A stretch of 64,000 bases of DNA from Halosimplex rubrum. GTDB lineage: Archaea > Halobacteriota > Halobacteria > Halobacteriales > Haloarculaceae. The notes under the pieces are model-generated. The model did no database searches, was not told the origin of the DNA, and saw nothing but the letters and a program-made list of their open reading frames with translations. Positions within the stretch are counted from its first letter, which is position 1. Each line of letters begins with the position of its first letter. Made by a program: the position numbers and the translations under genes. Shown here piece by piece: positions 9,716 through 18,483 of this stretch. The DNA is taken from contig NZ_CP058910.1 of the NCBI RefSeq assembly GCF_013415885.1, positions 1,178,001-1,242,000 on the forward strand, given 5' to 3'.

Positions 9716-11035
9716 ATGATGAAGAGTTTTGCGAGACGGGGGCTCAATACGCTTCGACGTATCCGTAGCCGGATAGCACACGAATCTCGTATGCGTGATG
9801 TACCGGAGCTTCCGATTGGGTCTCGACGAAACGTTCTTGTTGTGACCATCGACTGCTTGCGGAACGACCGCATTTCTCGGACCGGGTACGAGCGTGAGAC
9901 GACTCCGTTTATAGATAGCCTGGAATCGTATACGTCTTCAATTGCTGCTGCACCATGGACATTCAGTTCGGTACCGTCTATTCTCACGGGACGGTATCCG
10001 CATGAACACGGTGCCGTCTACTCAGACGACTCTTCGCGGAATCAGGACCTGAACAACCCACCTAACAGTGTCCGTGAGGATGTGCATACACTGTCCGAAC
10101 TATTCGCCGCGAGCGGATACGAAACTCGCTTCGACACGGCGATTACAACTGCCGCACTTCCGATACGTGGTCGGTTCAAAACCATGAATATACGGAACCA
10201 AGCTACAGCAGGCGACCTGTTGTCGGGGATGGAAGAGTGGTGGAACAGTACCAGTGAGGCAAAGTTTGGTTACGTACAGTTGGGTGATCTTCACGAACCG
10301 CTCCAGCGACCGGAAGCCGTTCCATTTGGAGATGTTCCGGATATCGATGGGATCGAGCGCTGGCGGTTCGAAGATGGAAAGGTAGAACACCCCGACTTTG
10401 CCCAGTACCGAGATGCACGAGTTCTTTTGTACGATACGCTTGTGAGATACATCGACGGCGAGATTGAACAGACTCTGAACAATCTGAACGGAATAGAGGA
10501 CACGATCGTCGTTGTGACCAGCGATCACGGAGAGGAGTTTTGGGAGTACGTTGAGTTCGAGCAGGAGCATTTCGAGGACCCTCGAGGGACTGCCGGGGTC
10601 GGCCACGGACATGCACTCGTGCCACCTGTGATCGAGGTCCCTATCGCAACGAACATCGGAAATATAGACGACAGTCGACGCGCGAGTACGGTCGATATCG
10701 CACCCACTATCCTCCACGAACTTGGCGTGGACGATGAGTATTCGACTACTGGCGTTCCACTCCAGCGGGACCAGTACTCAGAGACCGTATTATCTCAAGA
10801 GATCGCATATGGACCGAATCAGATCAGTGTCACAAAGGAAGAAGACCATCTGATATACGTTCCCGAGAGAGAGAAATCGATCCTCATCGACTTCTCGACT
10901 GGCGAGGAATGTTCCGATCCTGACCGACGGGACGAATTATTAGAGTATATCCCTGACGAGAAAGTCGTGGGGTCCGAGATGGATCTCTCACAGGATGTGC
11001 AGGAGCAACTGTCTGACCTCGGTTACGCAGAGTAG
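9716..11035 (+). CDS. Sulfatase-like alkaline-phosphatase-superfamily protein with a basic N-terminal extension
   Basis: A 439-residue protein. The first 35 residues are strongly basic (RRGLNTLRRIRSRIAHESR) and precede the metal motif VLVVTIDCLRNDR (Asp46). The nucleophile segment is TFSSVPSILTG with Thr82 in place of Cys/Ser. A second metal block reads TSDHGEEFWEYVEF, followed by VGHGHAL. It ends in EQLSDLGYAE. There is no signal peptide; the basic extension may bind membrane lipid headgroups or nucleic acid, which is speculation. IS5 debris lies upstream and a copied gene fragment downstream. Confidence 0.87.
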   Translation: MMKSFARRGLNTLRRIRSRIAHESRMRDVPELPIGSRRNVLVVTIDCLRNDRISRTGYERETTPFIDSLESYTSSIAAAPWTFSSVPSILTGRYPHEHGAVYSDDSSRNQDLNNPPNSVREDVHTLSELFAASGYETRFDTAITTAALPIRGRFKTMNIRNQATAGDLLSGMEEWWNSTSEAKFGYVQLGDLHEPLQRPEAVPFGDVPDIDGIERWRFEDGKVEHPDFAQYRDARVLLYDTLVRYIDGEIEQTLNNLNGIEDTIVVVTSDHGEEFWEYVEFEQEHFEDPRGTAGVGHGHALVPPVIEVPIATNIGNIDDSRRASTVDIAPTILHELGVDDEYSTTGVPLQRDQYSETVLSQEIAYGPNQISVTKEEDHLIYVPEREKSILIDFSTGEECSDPDRRDELLEYIPDEKVVGSEMDLSQDVQEQLSDLGYAE

Positions 11036-11250
11036 ACGACGAAATCCGAACTGTCATAGATTCACGAAGACGTTCTGCTGGACGATTGGCACAGCGAGGC
11101 CGTCTCCGGGGTGTGGTTCTGTCTCACAGCGACGGCGTACAGTCGACAGACATCACCCCGACGCTCCCGCTAAATGGGTGGTTTTCCGAAATATTGACAG
11201 AACTGTCTCGTTTCGAGTGAATAAACCCCTGCCTGGATGGGAGATCTTCC

Positions 11251-11550
11251 ACACCGCAGTTGAGGCCGGCAAGGTTCGTACTGAGGCGAGCGATGTCACG
11301 GAGATGACCGACGGTGTCGCGGTCGTGGATCTGCCCGACCACTTCTCGATGGTCACCAGTGACGACGAACCGCTCAGCGTCCAGGTGACGCCCTATTGCG
11401 GCGAGAAGGTCCACGCCCAGGTCACCGACCAGTCAACCGAGCGTATCGTCGTCAAGGACTTCGGCGACGGCCCCAACGAGTACACCTTCTCGTATACCGT
11501 GAAGGGGATCCGCGCGGGCTTCGAAGACGAAGACATCGTTCGAGGCCTGT
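11251..11550 (+). pseudogene. Duplicated 3' fragment of the Tat-exported protein gene
   Basis: Bases 11251-11542 repeat 5097-5388 with one mismatch and keep the reading frame to a new stop just beyond the break. The stretch before it (11036-11250) has an open frame but no similarity to the start of the original gene and no signal peptide, so this is a promoterless fragment and not a working gene. It lies immediately before the rhamnose genes. It could serve as a donor for recombination with the full copy at 4412. Confidence 0.8.
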
Positions 11551-11659
11551 AAGTCGCGATCGCCGCGGTGGATCTGTTTTTCCTTCTCTACGAACGGCTT
11601 TCGACGACTGACAGTGGAAAAGCCGCGGGTCCTCGGAGTGCCCGGGCTCCGTTCGCTGC

Positions 11660-11689
11660 CCGTCGGCCGCCCGTTCCTCGACCCGACGG
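11660..11689 (-). terminator. Possible terminator hairpin after rmlB
   Basis: CCGTCGG (11660-11666) and CCGACGG (11683-11689) can pair as a 7-base stem with a 16-base loop directly beyond the rmlB stop codon. There is no long T-run, so the call is tentative. Confidence 0.3.
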
Positions 11690-11692
11690 TCC

Positions 11693-12619
11693 CTAGACCT
11701 CCATGTAGTACCGGACTGTCCGCTTTAGAGCCTTCTCGAATGACCACTCCGGCTCCCAACCGAGCGACCGTATCTTCCCGGTGTCGAGCGCGTAGCGCTG
11801 GTCGTGACCCGGCCTATCTTCGACAAACTCGATCTGGTCCTCAGATGCGCCGACCGCGTCGACAATCTTCTCCGTGACTTCGATGTTCTGGAGTTCGTGG
11901 CCGCTTCCGACGTTGTATACTTCCCCGAGTTCTCCCTCTCTGAGAACGAGTTCGATCGCCCGACAGTTGTCAACGACGTACGTCCACTCTCGAACGTTGG
12001 TCCCATCCCCATAAACTGGCAGAGATTCGCCATCGGCCGCCCGCCGGATGAACTTCGGAATGAGTTTCTCGGAATGCTGTCGCGGGCCGAAGTTATTTGA
12101 CGATCGTGTGATGATGATGGGGAGATCGTGTGTGACTTGATAGCTCTGAGCGAGCAAGTCCGCACTGGCTTTCGAGGCCGCGTACGGGTTGCGCGGGTCG
12201 AGTGGACTGTCTTCGGTGAACTTACCGTCGCGGATCTCTCCGTATACTTCGTCGGTCGAGATCTGGACGACCCGTTCGACGTCTGCGTGGCGGGCAGCGT
12301 CCAGTATCGTCTGCGTGCCCTGCACATTGGTCGAGACGAATGGCTTGGCTCCCTCTATCGAACGATCGACGTGGGATTCGGCAGCGAAGTTGACAACTGC
12401 GTCGGTGTCCGCGAGGAGTTTGTCCATCAAATCTCTGTCTCGAATATCTCCTTCTACGAACTCATGGTTCGGGTCCGAGAGAACCCCGTCGAGGTTCGAC
12501 TTGCCGCCCGCGTACGTGAGTGCGTCAAGCGTCAATACGGTGTGGTCGGTTCCTTCGAGAAGATAGCGAACAAAGTTCGACCCGATAAATCCAGCACCCC
12601 CGGTGATGAGAACGCGCAT
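11693..12619 (-). CDS. rmlB: dTDP-glucose 4,6-dehydratase
   Basis: A 308-residue extended short-chain dehydrogenase that converts dTDP-glucose to dTDP-4-keto-6-deoxyglucose, the second step to dTDP-rhamnose. The NAD-binding motif GGAGFIGS is at residues 7-14, the dehydratase-specific T-D-E triad at 122-124, and the catalytic YAASK at 146-150. RSSNNFGPRQ and TYVVDNCRAI are typical substrate-site blocks. The protein is shorter than bacterial RmlB (about 330-360), as in other archaea. It runs on the reverse strand with the start at 12619, divergent from rmlD, so a shared promoter region of about 50 bases is likely. It corresponds to Agl12 of the Haloferax low-salt N-glycan pathway by family. Confidence 0.94.
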   Translation of the reverse strand: MRVLITGGAGFIGSNFVRYLLEGTDHTVLTLDALTYAGGKSNLDGVLSDPNHEFVEGDIRDRDLMDKLLADTDAVVNFAAESHVDRSIEGAKPFVSTNVQGTQTILDAARHADVERVVQISTDEVYGEIRDGKFTEDSPLDPRNPYAASKASADLLAQSYQVTHDLPIIITRSSNNFGPRQHSEKLIPKFIRRAADGESLPVYGDGTNVREWTYVVDNCRAIELVLREGELGEVYNVGSGHELQNIEVTEKIVDAVGASEDQIEFVEDRPGHDQRYALDTGKIRSLGWEPEWSFEKALKRTVRYYMEV

Positions 12620-12672
12620 ACAACCTGAATCTGTAGCAACGCCTTTGTAGCTTTCTGTGTTACGCGTAGCCG

Positions 12673-13569
12673 ATGGAACTGATGGTGGCCGGGGCCAGTG
12701 GCCTGTTGGGCAGTAACGTCGTCGCTACCGCTCGAGAGCGGGGGATCGAAACAGTCGGGACGTACCACTCGGATCGTCCATCGTTCGCCGGTCCGCTGGA
12801 ATCACTCGACATCCGGGATGCCGACCGGACCCGCGAATTGGTAGAAGAGTATCGACCAGATGCTGTAGTCAACTGTGCCGCGATGACCGACGTTGACGGC
12901 TGTGAGTCGGAACCAAACCATGCGATGGAGGTCAACGCCGACGCTCCGGGAGACCTAGCGGCGGTCTGTACGGATTATGACACCGACCTCGTTCACGTCT
13001 CCACTGACTATGTCTTCGACGGCGAAGAGGCGAGTCCGTACAATGAGTCCGCCGAGATGAACCCGAGACAGGTGTATGGCGAAACGAAACGAGCGGGCGA
13101 GCGAGCCGTACTGCAGGAGGGCTCGGATCCACTCGTGACTCGCCTTTCCTTCGTGTACGGGAGCCACGAGTCGAGTGGTCAGCTGACCGGCTTCCCGGCC
13201 TGGATTCGCGACCAACTCGCGACCGACGAACCGATCACGCTGTTCACCGACCAGTACGTGACCCCTACCCGAGCGGGACACGCCGCAGCGGTACTGCTCG
13301 ACCTGATAGAGGAAGGGGAAAGCGGTCTCGTTCACGTCGCATCCCGGTCGTGTGTAACTCCCTACACGTTTGGCGACGAGATCCGCCGGCGAATGGACGC
13401 GTCCGAGGGATTGCTCGCGAGGGGGACGATGGACGACCTCGACCGACCGGCACCGCGCCCGGAATACACCTGCCTCGACGTGAGTCGTGTTGAAGACGTT
13501 CTCGGACGGCCGCAACCGGAGTTAGCGGACGACCTTTCTGCTCTTGCGACCACCGTAGACGGCTGGTGA
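12673..13569 (+). CDS. rmlD: dTDP-4-dehydrorhamnose reductase
   Basis: A 298-residue short-chain dehydrogenase of the RmlD family that reduces dTDP-4-keto-rhamnose to dTDP-L-rhamnose, the last step of the pathway. The cofactor motif GASGLLG is at residues 7-13, VVNCAAMTDVDGCE near 66-79, STDYVFDG near 110-117, and the catalytic Tyr135/Lys139 lie in VYGETKRAGE. It is the only rhamnose gene on the plus strand, divergent from rmlB and convergent with the rmlC-rmlA operon. It corresponds by family to Agl14 of Haloferax. Confidence 0.93.
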   Translation: MELMVAGASGLLGSNVVATARERGIETVGTYHSDRPSFAGPLESLDIRDADRTRELVEEYRPDAVVNCAAMTDVDGCESEPNHAMEVNADAPGDLAAVCTDYDTDLVHVSTDYVFDGEEASPYNESAEMNPRQVYGETKRAGERAVLQEGSDPLVTRLSFVYGSHESSGQLTGFPAWIRDQLATDEPITLFTDQYVTPTRAGHAAAVLLDLIEEGESGLVHVASRSCVTPYTFGDEIRRRMDASEGLLARGTMDDLDRPAPRPEYTCLDVSRVEDVLGRPQPELADDLSALATTVDGW

Positions 13570-13652
13570 CCGCTCGAGAACCATCACAAAGGCTACCCGG
13601 TTCATCCGTCACAGAAAGCAGTTCCGACTGGGAGAGACAGCCGCTCGGTCGG

Positions 13653-13832
13653 TCAGAGACGGTACTGTTCCCTGTTCTCTAGGAAGAACTGTCGCTCCTC
13701 ATCCGGGAGATCGTCGAAGGCGAGCACGGTCTTGCATCCGAGACTCGGACACTTCATGACTCGGTTGGCTTCGAGTTCGTTGGCGGAGACGATAGTGCCA
13801 CAGTCCGGACACGTGCTGGTAATGACTCGCAT
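13653..13832 (-). CDS. Small zinc-ribbon protein at the end of the rml operon
   Basis: A 59-residue frame begins 2 bases after the rmlA stop codon and is read in the same direction, so it is probably cotranscribed. The protein has two Cys pairs, STCPDCGT at the N-terminus and KCPSLGC near residue 28, spaced as in a single zinc ribbon, followed by an acidic helix (FDDLPDEERQFFLENREQYRL). It could bind nucleic acid or another protein. I cannot tie it to a step in sugar synthesis. Confidence 0.7.
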   Translation of the reverse strand: MRVITSTCPDCGTIVSANELEANRVMKCPSLGCKTVLAFDDLPDEERQFFLENREQYRL

Positions 13833-13834
13833 GG

Positions 13835-14908
13835 TTACAGTTTGAGGTCGGAGTTCTCGCCGACGACAAGACGCCGGCCATCGGGCAGGAGTTCGTCCGC
13901 GTTGCCGATGTCTGCTCCCCGGCCGAGGAGGCTATCGACGACCTTTCCGCTAGTCCTGATGTCGCTTTCGCCGATGACCACGCTGTTCTCGATGTGGACG
14001 CCTGCGATAGTCGAATCGGGTCCGATCGACGTGTACGGGCCGACGTACGTGTCGTCTTCGATCGTCGTTCCAGGTCCGATAGATACCGGCCCCCGAACCA
14101 CTGCGCCCGATTCGATCGTGGCGGTCTCATGGAGGTCGACATGTCCCCGTACTTCGGCACCCTCCTGAACGGTTCCCGCTTTCATCCCAGGGTTGTCTTC
14201 CAGAACGAGATGGTTCGCCTCGAGGATATCTTCGGGCTTGCCCGTGTCTTTCCACCAGCCCTCGATGACGTGAGAGTCGATCGAGTATCCTGCGTCAAGG
14301 AGTGACTGGATCGCGTCGGTGATCTCGAGTTCACCGCGCCAAGACGGGTCGATCTCCTCGATTGCATCGAAGATCGCGTCAGAGAAGACATAGATACCGA
14401 TGAGGGCCAGGTTCGTCGGTGGGTCGTCGGGCTTCTCGACCAGTCGTGTGATCGTGCCATCGTCGTCTACGTCCGCAATTCCGAACTCACGAGGATTGTC
14501 GACTGCTTGAAGAGCGATTCCCGCGCCGTAATCGCCTTCTTGGTAACTCTCGACGAGGTCGCCGATCCCTTGTTTGAGGATGTTGTCACCAAGGTACATC
14601 ACAAAGTTGTCTCCGTCGACGAAGTCGCGAGCACACCCGGCTGCGTGAGCGAGACCGAGTGGGTTCCCTTGGATGATGTAGGTGATATCGACACCGTAGT
14701 CCGAGCCATCACCGAGGAATTTCTGGATCTCCCCGCGCCCTTTGTTGCCGAGTACGACTCCTATTTCGGTGATGCCGGCCTCCCGCATGTCATCGATAGC
14801 GTATTCGATAACCGGTTTGTTTCCGACGGGTACGAGCTGTTTCGGGCCGGTATGTGTTATCGGACGGAGTCGCGACCCCGTTCCCCCGGCAAGAAGCACA
14901 CCTTTCAT
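13835..14908 (-). CDS. rmlA: Glucose-1-phosphate thymidylyltransferase, long archaeal form
   Basis: A 357-residue protein that makes dTDP-glucose from glucose-1-phosphate and dTTP. An N-terminal nucleotidyltransferase domain (1 to about 235) has LLAGGTGSRLRP, KQLVPVGNKPVIEY, YLGDNIL and VEKPDDPPTN. A C-terminal left-handed beta-helix (about 245-350) has hexapeptide repeats such as GHVDLH, GAVVRGPVSIGPG and STIAGV. Bacterial RmlA is about 290 residues and lacks the long helix; this longer form is usual in haloarchaea (AglF/Agl11 type). It begins 2 bases after the rmlC stop codon. Specificity for dTTP over UTP is inferred from the neighbours. Confidence 0.92.
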   Translation of the reverse strand: MKGVLLAGGTGSRLRPITHTGPKQLVPVGNKPVIEYAIDDMREAGITEIGVVLGNKGRGEIQKFLGDGSDYGVDITYIIQGNPLGLAHAAGCARDFVDGDNFVMYLGDNILKQGIGDLVESYQEGDYGAGIALQAVDNPREFGIADVDDDGTITRLVEKPDDPPTNLALIGIYVFSDAIFDAIEEIDPSWRGELEITDAIQSLLDAGYSIDSHVIEGWWKDTGKPEDILEANHLVLEDNPGMKAGTVQEGAEVRGHVDLHETATIESGAVVRGPVSIGPGTTIEDDTYVGPYTSIGPDSTIAGVHIENSVVIGESDIRTSGKVVDSLLGRGADIGNADELLPDGRRLVVGENSDLKL

Positions 14909-14910
14909 GA

Positions 14911-15378
14911 TTAGTGTGACTGTTCATCCCAGTTCAAAGGGATTTCGTCCGTGTCCGGAGGGAGCCGCTCCTCGTCCGGGTCCTCGTAGTCGTAGAGGTT
15001 CGTGGGGAAGTTGATCAGCGTCGCACGCTCGTCGCCGAGGACTTTGAATCCGTGCCAGCAGTCTCCGGGAACCCGGACGGCTTGCATGTTCCCCTTGCCG
15101 ATGACGTACGTGTCGAGTTCGCCCTCGGTCGGTGAGCCGTCACGGTCGTCGTAGATGCCGACTTTCACTCTCCCGTGCGGGACGACGAAGTGGTCGATTT
15201 GACCCCGTTCGTGCCGGTGCCACGCCCGAACGACCCCCGGATACGACACCGAGAAATACGACATCTCCGGGTCGTCTTCATCGTCGAAGAGATCCCAATC
15301 GGACCGGTAAATCTCGGTCAGAGAACCGCGCTCGTCCGCGTTTATCTGTAGGTCTCTCAATGAGACGTCGTGGATCAT
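14911..15378 (-). CDS. rmlC: dTDP-4-dehydrorhamnose 3,5-epimerase family protein
   Basis: A 155-residue cupin-fold protein of the RmlC superfamily. The core has RDLQINADERGSLTEIYR at the N-terminus, the histidine motif VVRAWHRHERGQIDHF (the catalytic His region), KVGIYDDRDGSPTEG, and PGDCWHGFKVLG. It is first in a tight reverse-strand operon with rmlA and the zinc-ribbon gene. It is shorter than classical RmlC (about 180 residues) and its histidine motif is HRHERGQ where RmlC commonly has a form like H-Y-Q, so it belongs to the archaeal Agl13-like branch. It should epimerise the keto sugar made by RmlB for RmlD. Confidence 0.88.
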   Translation of the reverse strand: MIHDVSLRDLQINADERGSLTEIYRSDWDLFDDEDDPEMSYFSVSYPGVVRAWHRHERGQIDHFVVPHGRVKVGIYDDRDGSPTEGELDTYVIGKGNMQAVRVPGDCWHGFKVLGDERATLINFPTNLYDYEDPDEERLPPDTDEIPLNWDEQSH

Positions 15379-15563
15379 CTACCAGAACATCCAGACCACC
15401 GCGGCAAATCTCTTTTGTTCGAGCCGACAGCAACGAGCGCCAATCAAGGCCGGTAGCGACTGGTCGGACGCGATCGATCGAACAGTGCCAGCGGAAGTTA
15501 GCCGGCGACTAGCGGCTATGGGTCACGCGACGCTTACTCGGTAATCTGTTGATACTGGCCCGA

Positions 15564-16571
15564 TTATTCGAGCGCGTACAGTGTCCCCTCGTGGCCGGCC
15601 ACGATTACCTCGCCGTCCGTGATAACTGGTGACGACTGTATCTCACACGACAGCGAGACACTGTCGAGCGCGGCTCCTGAGCCAGTGTCGAGCACGTACA
15701 GGTTCCCATCGATCGTCGCGGCAAATAGCTCGCTCTCGACGAGCGTGGGATCGGACGCGATCGACACGTCCCACGTCTGGAATTCCCAGGCCGGTGAGTT
15801 GACGAGCACGCTTGAGGAAGCAGAGATAGCGTACACCTTCCCATTGCCGCCCCCGACGTACACCGCTTCGTCGTCGAACACCGGCGAAGAACCCGCGCTC
15901 GCGCCGAAAAACGAGGTTCCCCATGCTGTTGCCCCGTCGCTCGCATTGAGCGCGACGAGTTCGCTCGACGCGAAATACACGAGGCCGCGCTCGTCGTCGA
16001 CAATCGGTGACGAGGAGTTGATGTCAGTACTGAAACTAGTCGACCAGACAACACGGCCACCGTCAGTTATGTCGCACGCACAGATACGTTCACTCGTACT
16101 GGCGTACACCGTCTTCTCGACAGCCGAATAGCTCGGATCGGTGGAGATCGGTGCACCCAGGTCAACGTTCCACAGCACTGACCCGTCGTCTTCGGCCAGC
16201 GCGATCAAGACGCCGTCGTTTCGCGCTGCGTAGACGATCCCGTCTGCGACTACCGGCGTCGATGTCACTGCGCTCGGGCCGCTGTACCGCCAGTGTTCCG
16301 ACCCGTCGGTCGCATCGTACGCATGCACCGACCCGCCCCCGCTTCCCACGTACACCGTCCCATCGTGAACACAGGCCGATGAGTCTGACAGCGATCCGTC
16401 CCGCTCTCGCACCCACACCACACTCCCGTCGTCTCGTGAAAGAGCATAAAATTCCTCTCCCAGGCCACCGACGTAGACGTGGTCGTCGTCGACCGCTGGT
16501 GTACTTGCCTGCAGTGACGTCTCGATGGCGTCCGTCTGTCGCCACTTCTCCGCGAGACCCTCCGACCCCAT
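15564..16571 (-). CDS. PQQ-type beta-propeller repeat protein
   Basis: A 335-residue protein of about seven to eight blades of the PQQ-dehydrogenase type, each around 40 residues. The repeated pattern is VYVGSGGGSVHAYDATDGSEHW with close variants such as GIVYAARNDGVLIAL and YVGGGNGKVYAIS. Most blades carry the G-x-(V/L)-x-W pattern. No PQQ-binding residues or enzymatic domain are visible. There is no signal peptide at the chosen start (MGSEGLAEKW) and none in frame upstream, which is odd because such propellers are often exported. The gene is divergent from the AP-superfamily gene at 16719. It is related in fold to the protein at 23808-25061. Confidence 0.85.
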   Translation of the reverse strand: MGSEGLAEKWRQTDAIETSLQASTPAVDDDHVYVGGLGEEFYALSRDDGSVVWVRERDGSLSDSSACVHDGTVYVGSGGGSVHAYDATDGSEHWRYSGPSAVTSTPVVADGIVYAARNDGVLIALAEDDGSVLWNVDLGAPISTDPSYSAVEKTVYASTSERICACDITDGGRVVWSTSFSTDINSSSPIVDDERGLVYFASSELVALNASDGATAWGTSFFGASAGSSPVFDDEAVYVGGGNGKVYAISASSSVLVNSPAWEFQTWDVSIASDPTLVESELFAATIDGNLYVLDTGSGAALDSVSLSCEIQSSPVITDGEVIVAGHEGTLYALE

Positions 16572-16718
16572 TCTACTGTCAATTGCTACTTTCCGTATAT
16601 TAATCCCCTCTTTTGTCCCAGTTGATTGATCATATCCCCGAAAGCACGCCTCGGTCCAAACCGGTCCTATTCGAAACGGCGACGTTTTAGCCCACCCGCT
16701 ACAATTGATGAGCGATCA

Positions 16719-18266
16719 ATGACACAGACGGTCGTGATAGGGCTCGACGGCGCCAACTGGCCGCTGATCGAGCCATGGATTGACGAGGGGCACCTCCCGA
16801 ACCTCGCACGGCTCCGCGAGGAGGGTGCTCACGGCGTTTCCCGCAGTCGACTGCCCCCCGTCACGTGTCCGAACTGGAAGTGCTACGCTTCGGGCAAGAA
16901 TCCCGGGAAGCTGGGCGTCTACTGGTGGGAGCGTATCGACACTGACGACCGATCGATCGAACTCCCGAACTCACGGAGTTTCACGAGCCCGGAAATATGG
17001 GACTACCTGAATGACGCCGACCGTTCGGCAGGCGTGATCAATCTCCCGATGTCGTACCCTCCCCGCGAGATTGACGAGTTCATGATCGCAGGTGGGCCAC
17101 GCTCACGCGAAGTTGATTACACCGACCCTCCGGAACTCCAGGCGGACCTCGAAGACCGGTTCGACTACCGCGTCCACCCCGAAAATGTTCTCACCAGCAA
17201 CAAGGATGCCGACGCTGCCGTTGAGATGGCTCACCAGTTGCTGCGGACGCGTCTCCGGACTGCCCGAGATCTTCTGGGGGAACGCGATATCGACTTCCTG
17301 CACGTCACTCTTTTCCACCTGAACGTCCTCCAACACTACTTCTGGGACGGGCCGGAAACCCGGCGAGCCTGGGAAATAATCGACGAGGAACTCGAACCGT
17401 TCGTCAAGGGCGACTATGACCTCGTCATCATGTCCGACCACGGCTGTACGGAGATCGACACTGTATTTTACATCAACCGGTGGCTCGAAGAGGAGGGATA
17501 CCTCTCGACAGAGACGACACTGGCCTCGCGCTTTCACGATGTCGGGATCACCCAAGAGCGCATCGCCGGTATCGTCCGCTCGGTCGGATTAGAGAAGTAC
17601 ATCCGGCCGGTGGTGCCCCGACAAATAATTGAGCGGTTCCCGACCGACGAGGGTGTCGTCCGCGAGGAGAAACTCGACATGGTTGACTGGGAGAAGACGA
17701 CGGCTATCGGGAGCGGCCAAGGGCTTATTTACGTTGTCGCTGATGACGAATCTGAGCGAGCGGCGATACGCGAGTCGCTGCGGTCGGACCTCGCCGGGGT
17801 GATAGGCACCAACGGCGAACCGGTCGCTCGCGAGATTCACAACCGCGAAGACCTCTACGACGGCGACCAGGTCGAGAAGGCGCCGGACATCGTATTCGAT
17901 CAGCGGCCGGGCGTCCACACCAGCGAAGCGATCGGGCCCGACGAGGTGGTCTCGACACCCGACGACTGGCGCGGTGAGAACGTCCCCGAGGGACTAGTCC
18001 TGTTCCACGGCGACGGCATCCAACCGACCGACATCGGGGAGATTCGGATCACCGACATCGCGCCGACGGTGTTGCACTGGATGGACGAGCCCGTTCCCGA
18101 CGACGTTGACGGCGAACCGGCCACTGGTGCCTTCGCGCCCGACAGCGATCCCGCTCAACGAGCGGTCAAGTGGCGTTCCCCACTCCCAGACCAGGGGGCG
18201 GATCAGAGAGCGGATCTCGATGAGGACGTACAGGACCGTCTCGAAGACATAGGGTATCTGGAATGA
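16719..18266 (+). CDS. Alkaline-phosphatase-superfamily protein (type I phosphodiesterase/nucleotide pyrophosphatase-like)
   Basis: A 515-residue protein from the internal start MTQTVVIGLDGANWPLI; a longer frame from 16626 adds 31 basic residues that do not look like part of the family. Asp10 lies in the first metal motif. Thr49 in RLPPVTCPNWKCYASGKNP is the likely nucleophile, as in phosphodiesterases. A later block LHVTLFHLNVLQHYFWD and the segment LVIMSDHGCTEID give the remaining metal ligands. It ends in DRLEDIGYLE like the five sulfatase-like proteins of this window. No signal peptide. It may act on a nucleotide-sugar or lipid-phosphate substrate of the glycan pathway; that is inference. 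Confidence 0.88.
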   Translation: MTQTVVIGLDGANWPLIEPWIDEGHLPNLARLREEGAHGVSRSRLPPVTCPNWKCYASGKNPGKLGVYWWERIDTDDRSIELPNSRSFTSPEIWDYLNDADRSAGVINLPMSYPPREIDEFMIAGGPRSREVDYTDPPELQADLEDRFDYRVHPENVLTSNKDADAAVEMAHQLLRTRLRTARDLLGERDIDFLHVTLFHLNVLQHYFWDGPETRRAWEIIDEELEPFVKGDYDLVIMSDHGCTEIDTVFYINRWLEEEGYLSTETTLASRFHDVGITQERIAGIVRSVGLEKYIRPVVPRQIIERFPTDEGVVREEKLDMVDWEKTTAIGSGQGLIYVVADDESERAAIRESLRSDLAGVIGTNGEPVAREIHNREDLYDGDQVEKAPDIVFDQRPGVHTSEAIGPDEVVSTPDDWRGENVPEGLVLFHGDGIQPTDIGEIRITDIAPTVLHWMDEPVPDDVDGEPATGAFAPDSDPAQRAVKWRSPLPDQGADQRADLDEDVQDRLEDIGYLE

Positions 18267-18483
18267 ACTTCCCAGTTCATCGACCGGCGAGGTGTGTTCA
18301 TGTCTGATCCGGGCCGCGCTCCGGTATCGATATCGAGGGGGACTGGTCTGCTGATTTAGTACGGGGTTACGGAGAGTGAAACACGACTTCGGGTGGCTGA
18401 CCGAGCGGACCATCTTTCTCACGATGGACTTCGAGTGCGACTTCGGAGCCGCAATTAAGAAGAACGTCTACTAGCCGATCTAG

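Noticed and set aside
10995-11552. 185-codon frame as an intact gene
   Set aside because: Only the last 97 codons, copied from 5097-5388, are protein-like; the first part has no similarity to the parent gene and no export signal.
16626-16718. N-terminal extension of the AP-superfamily gene
   Set aside because: The 31 extra residues are basic and unlike the family; the start at 16719 gives the usual distance to the metal motif.
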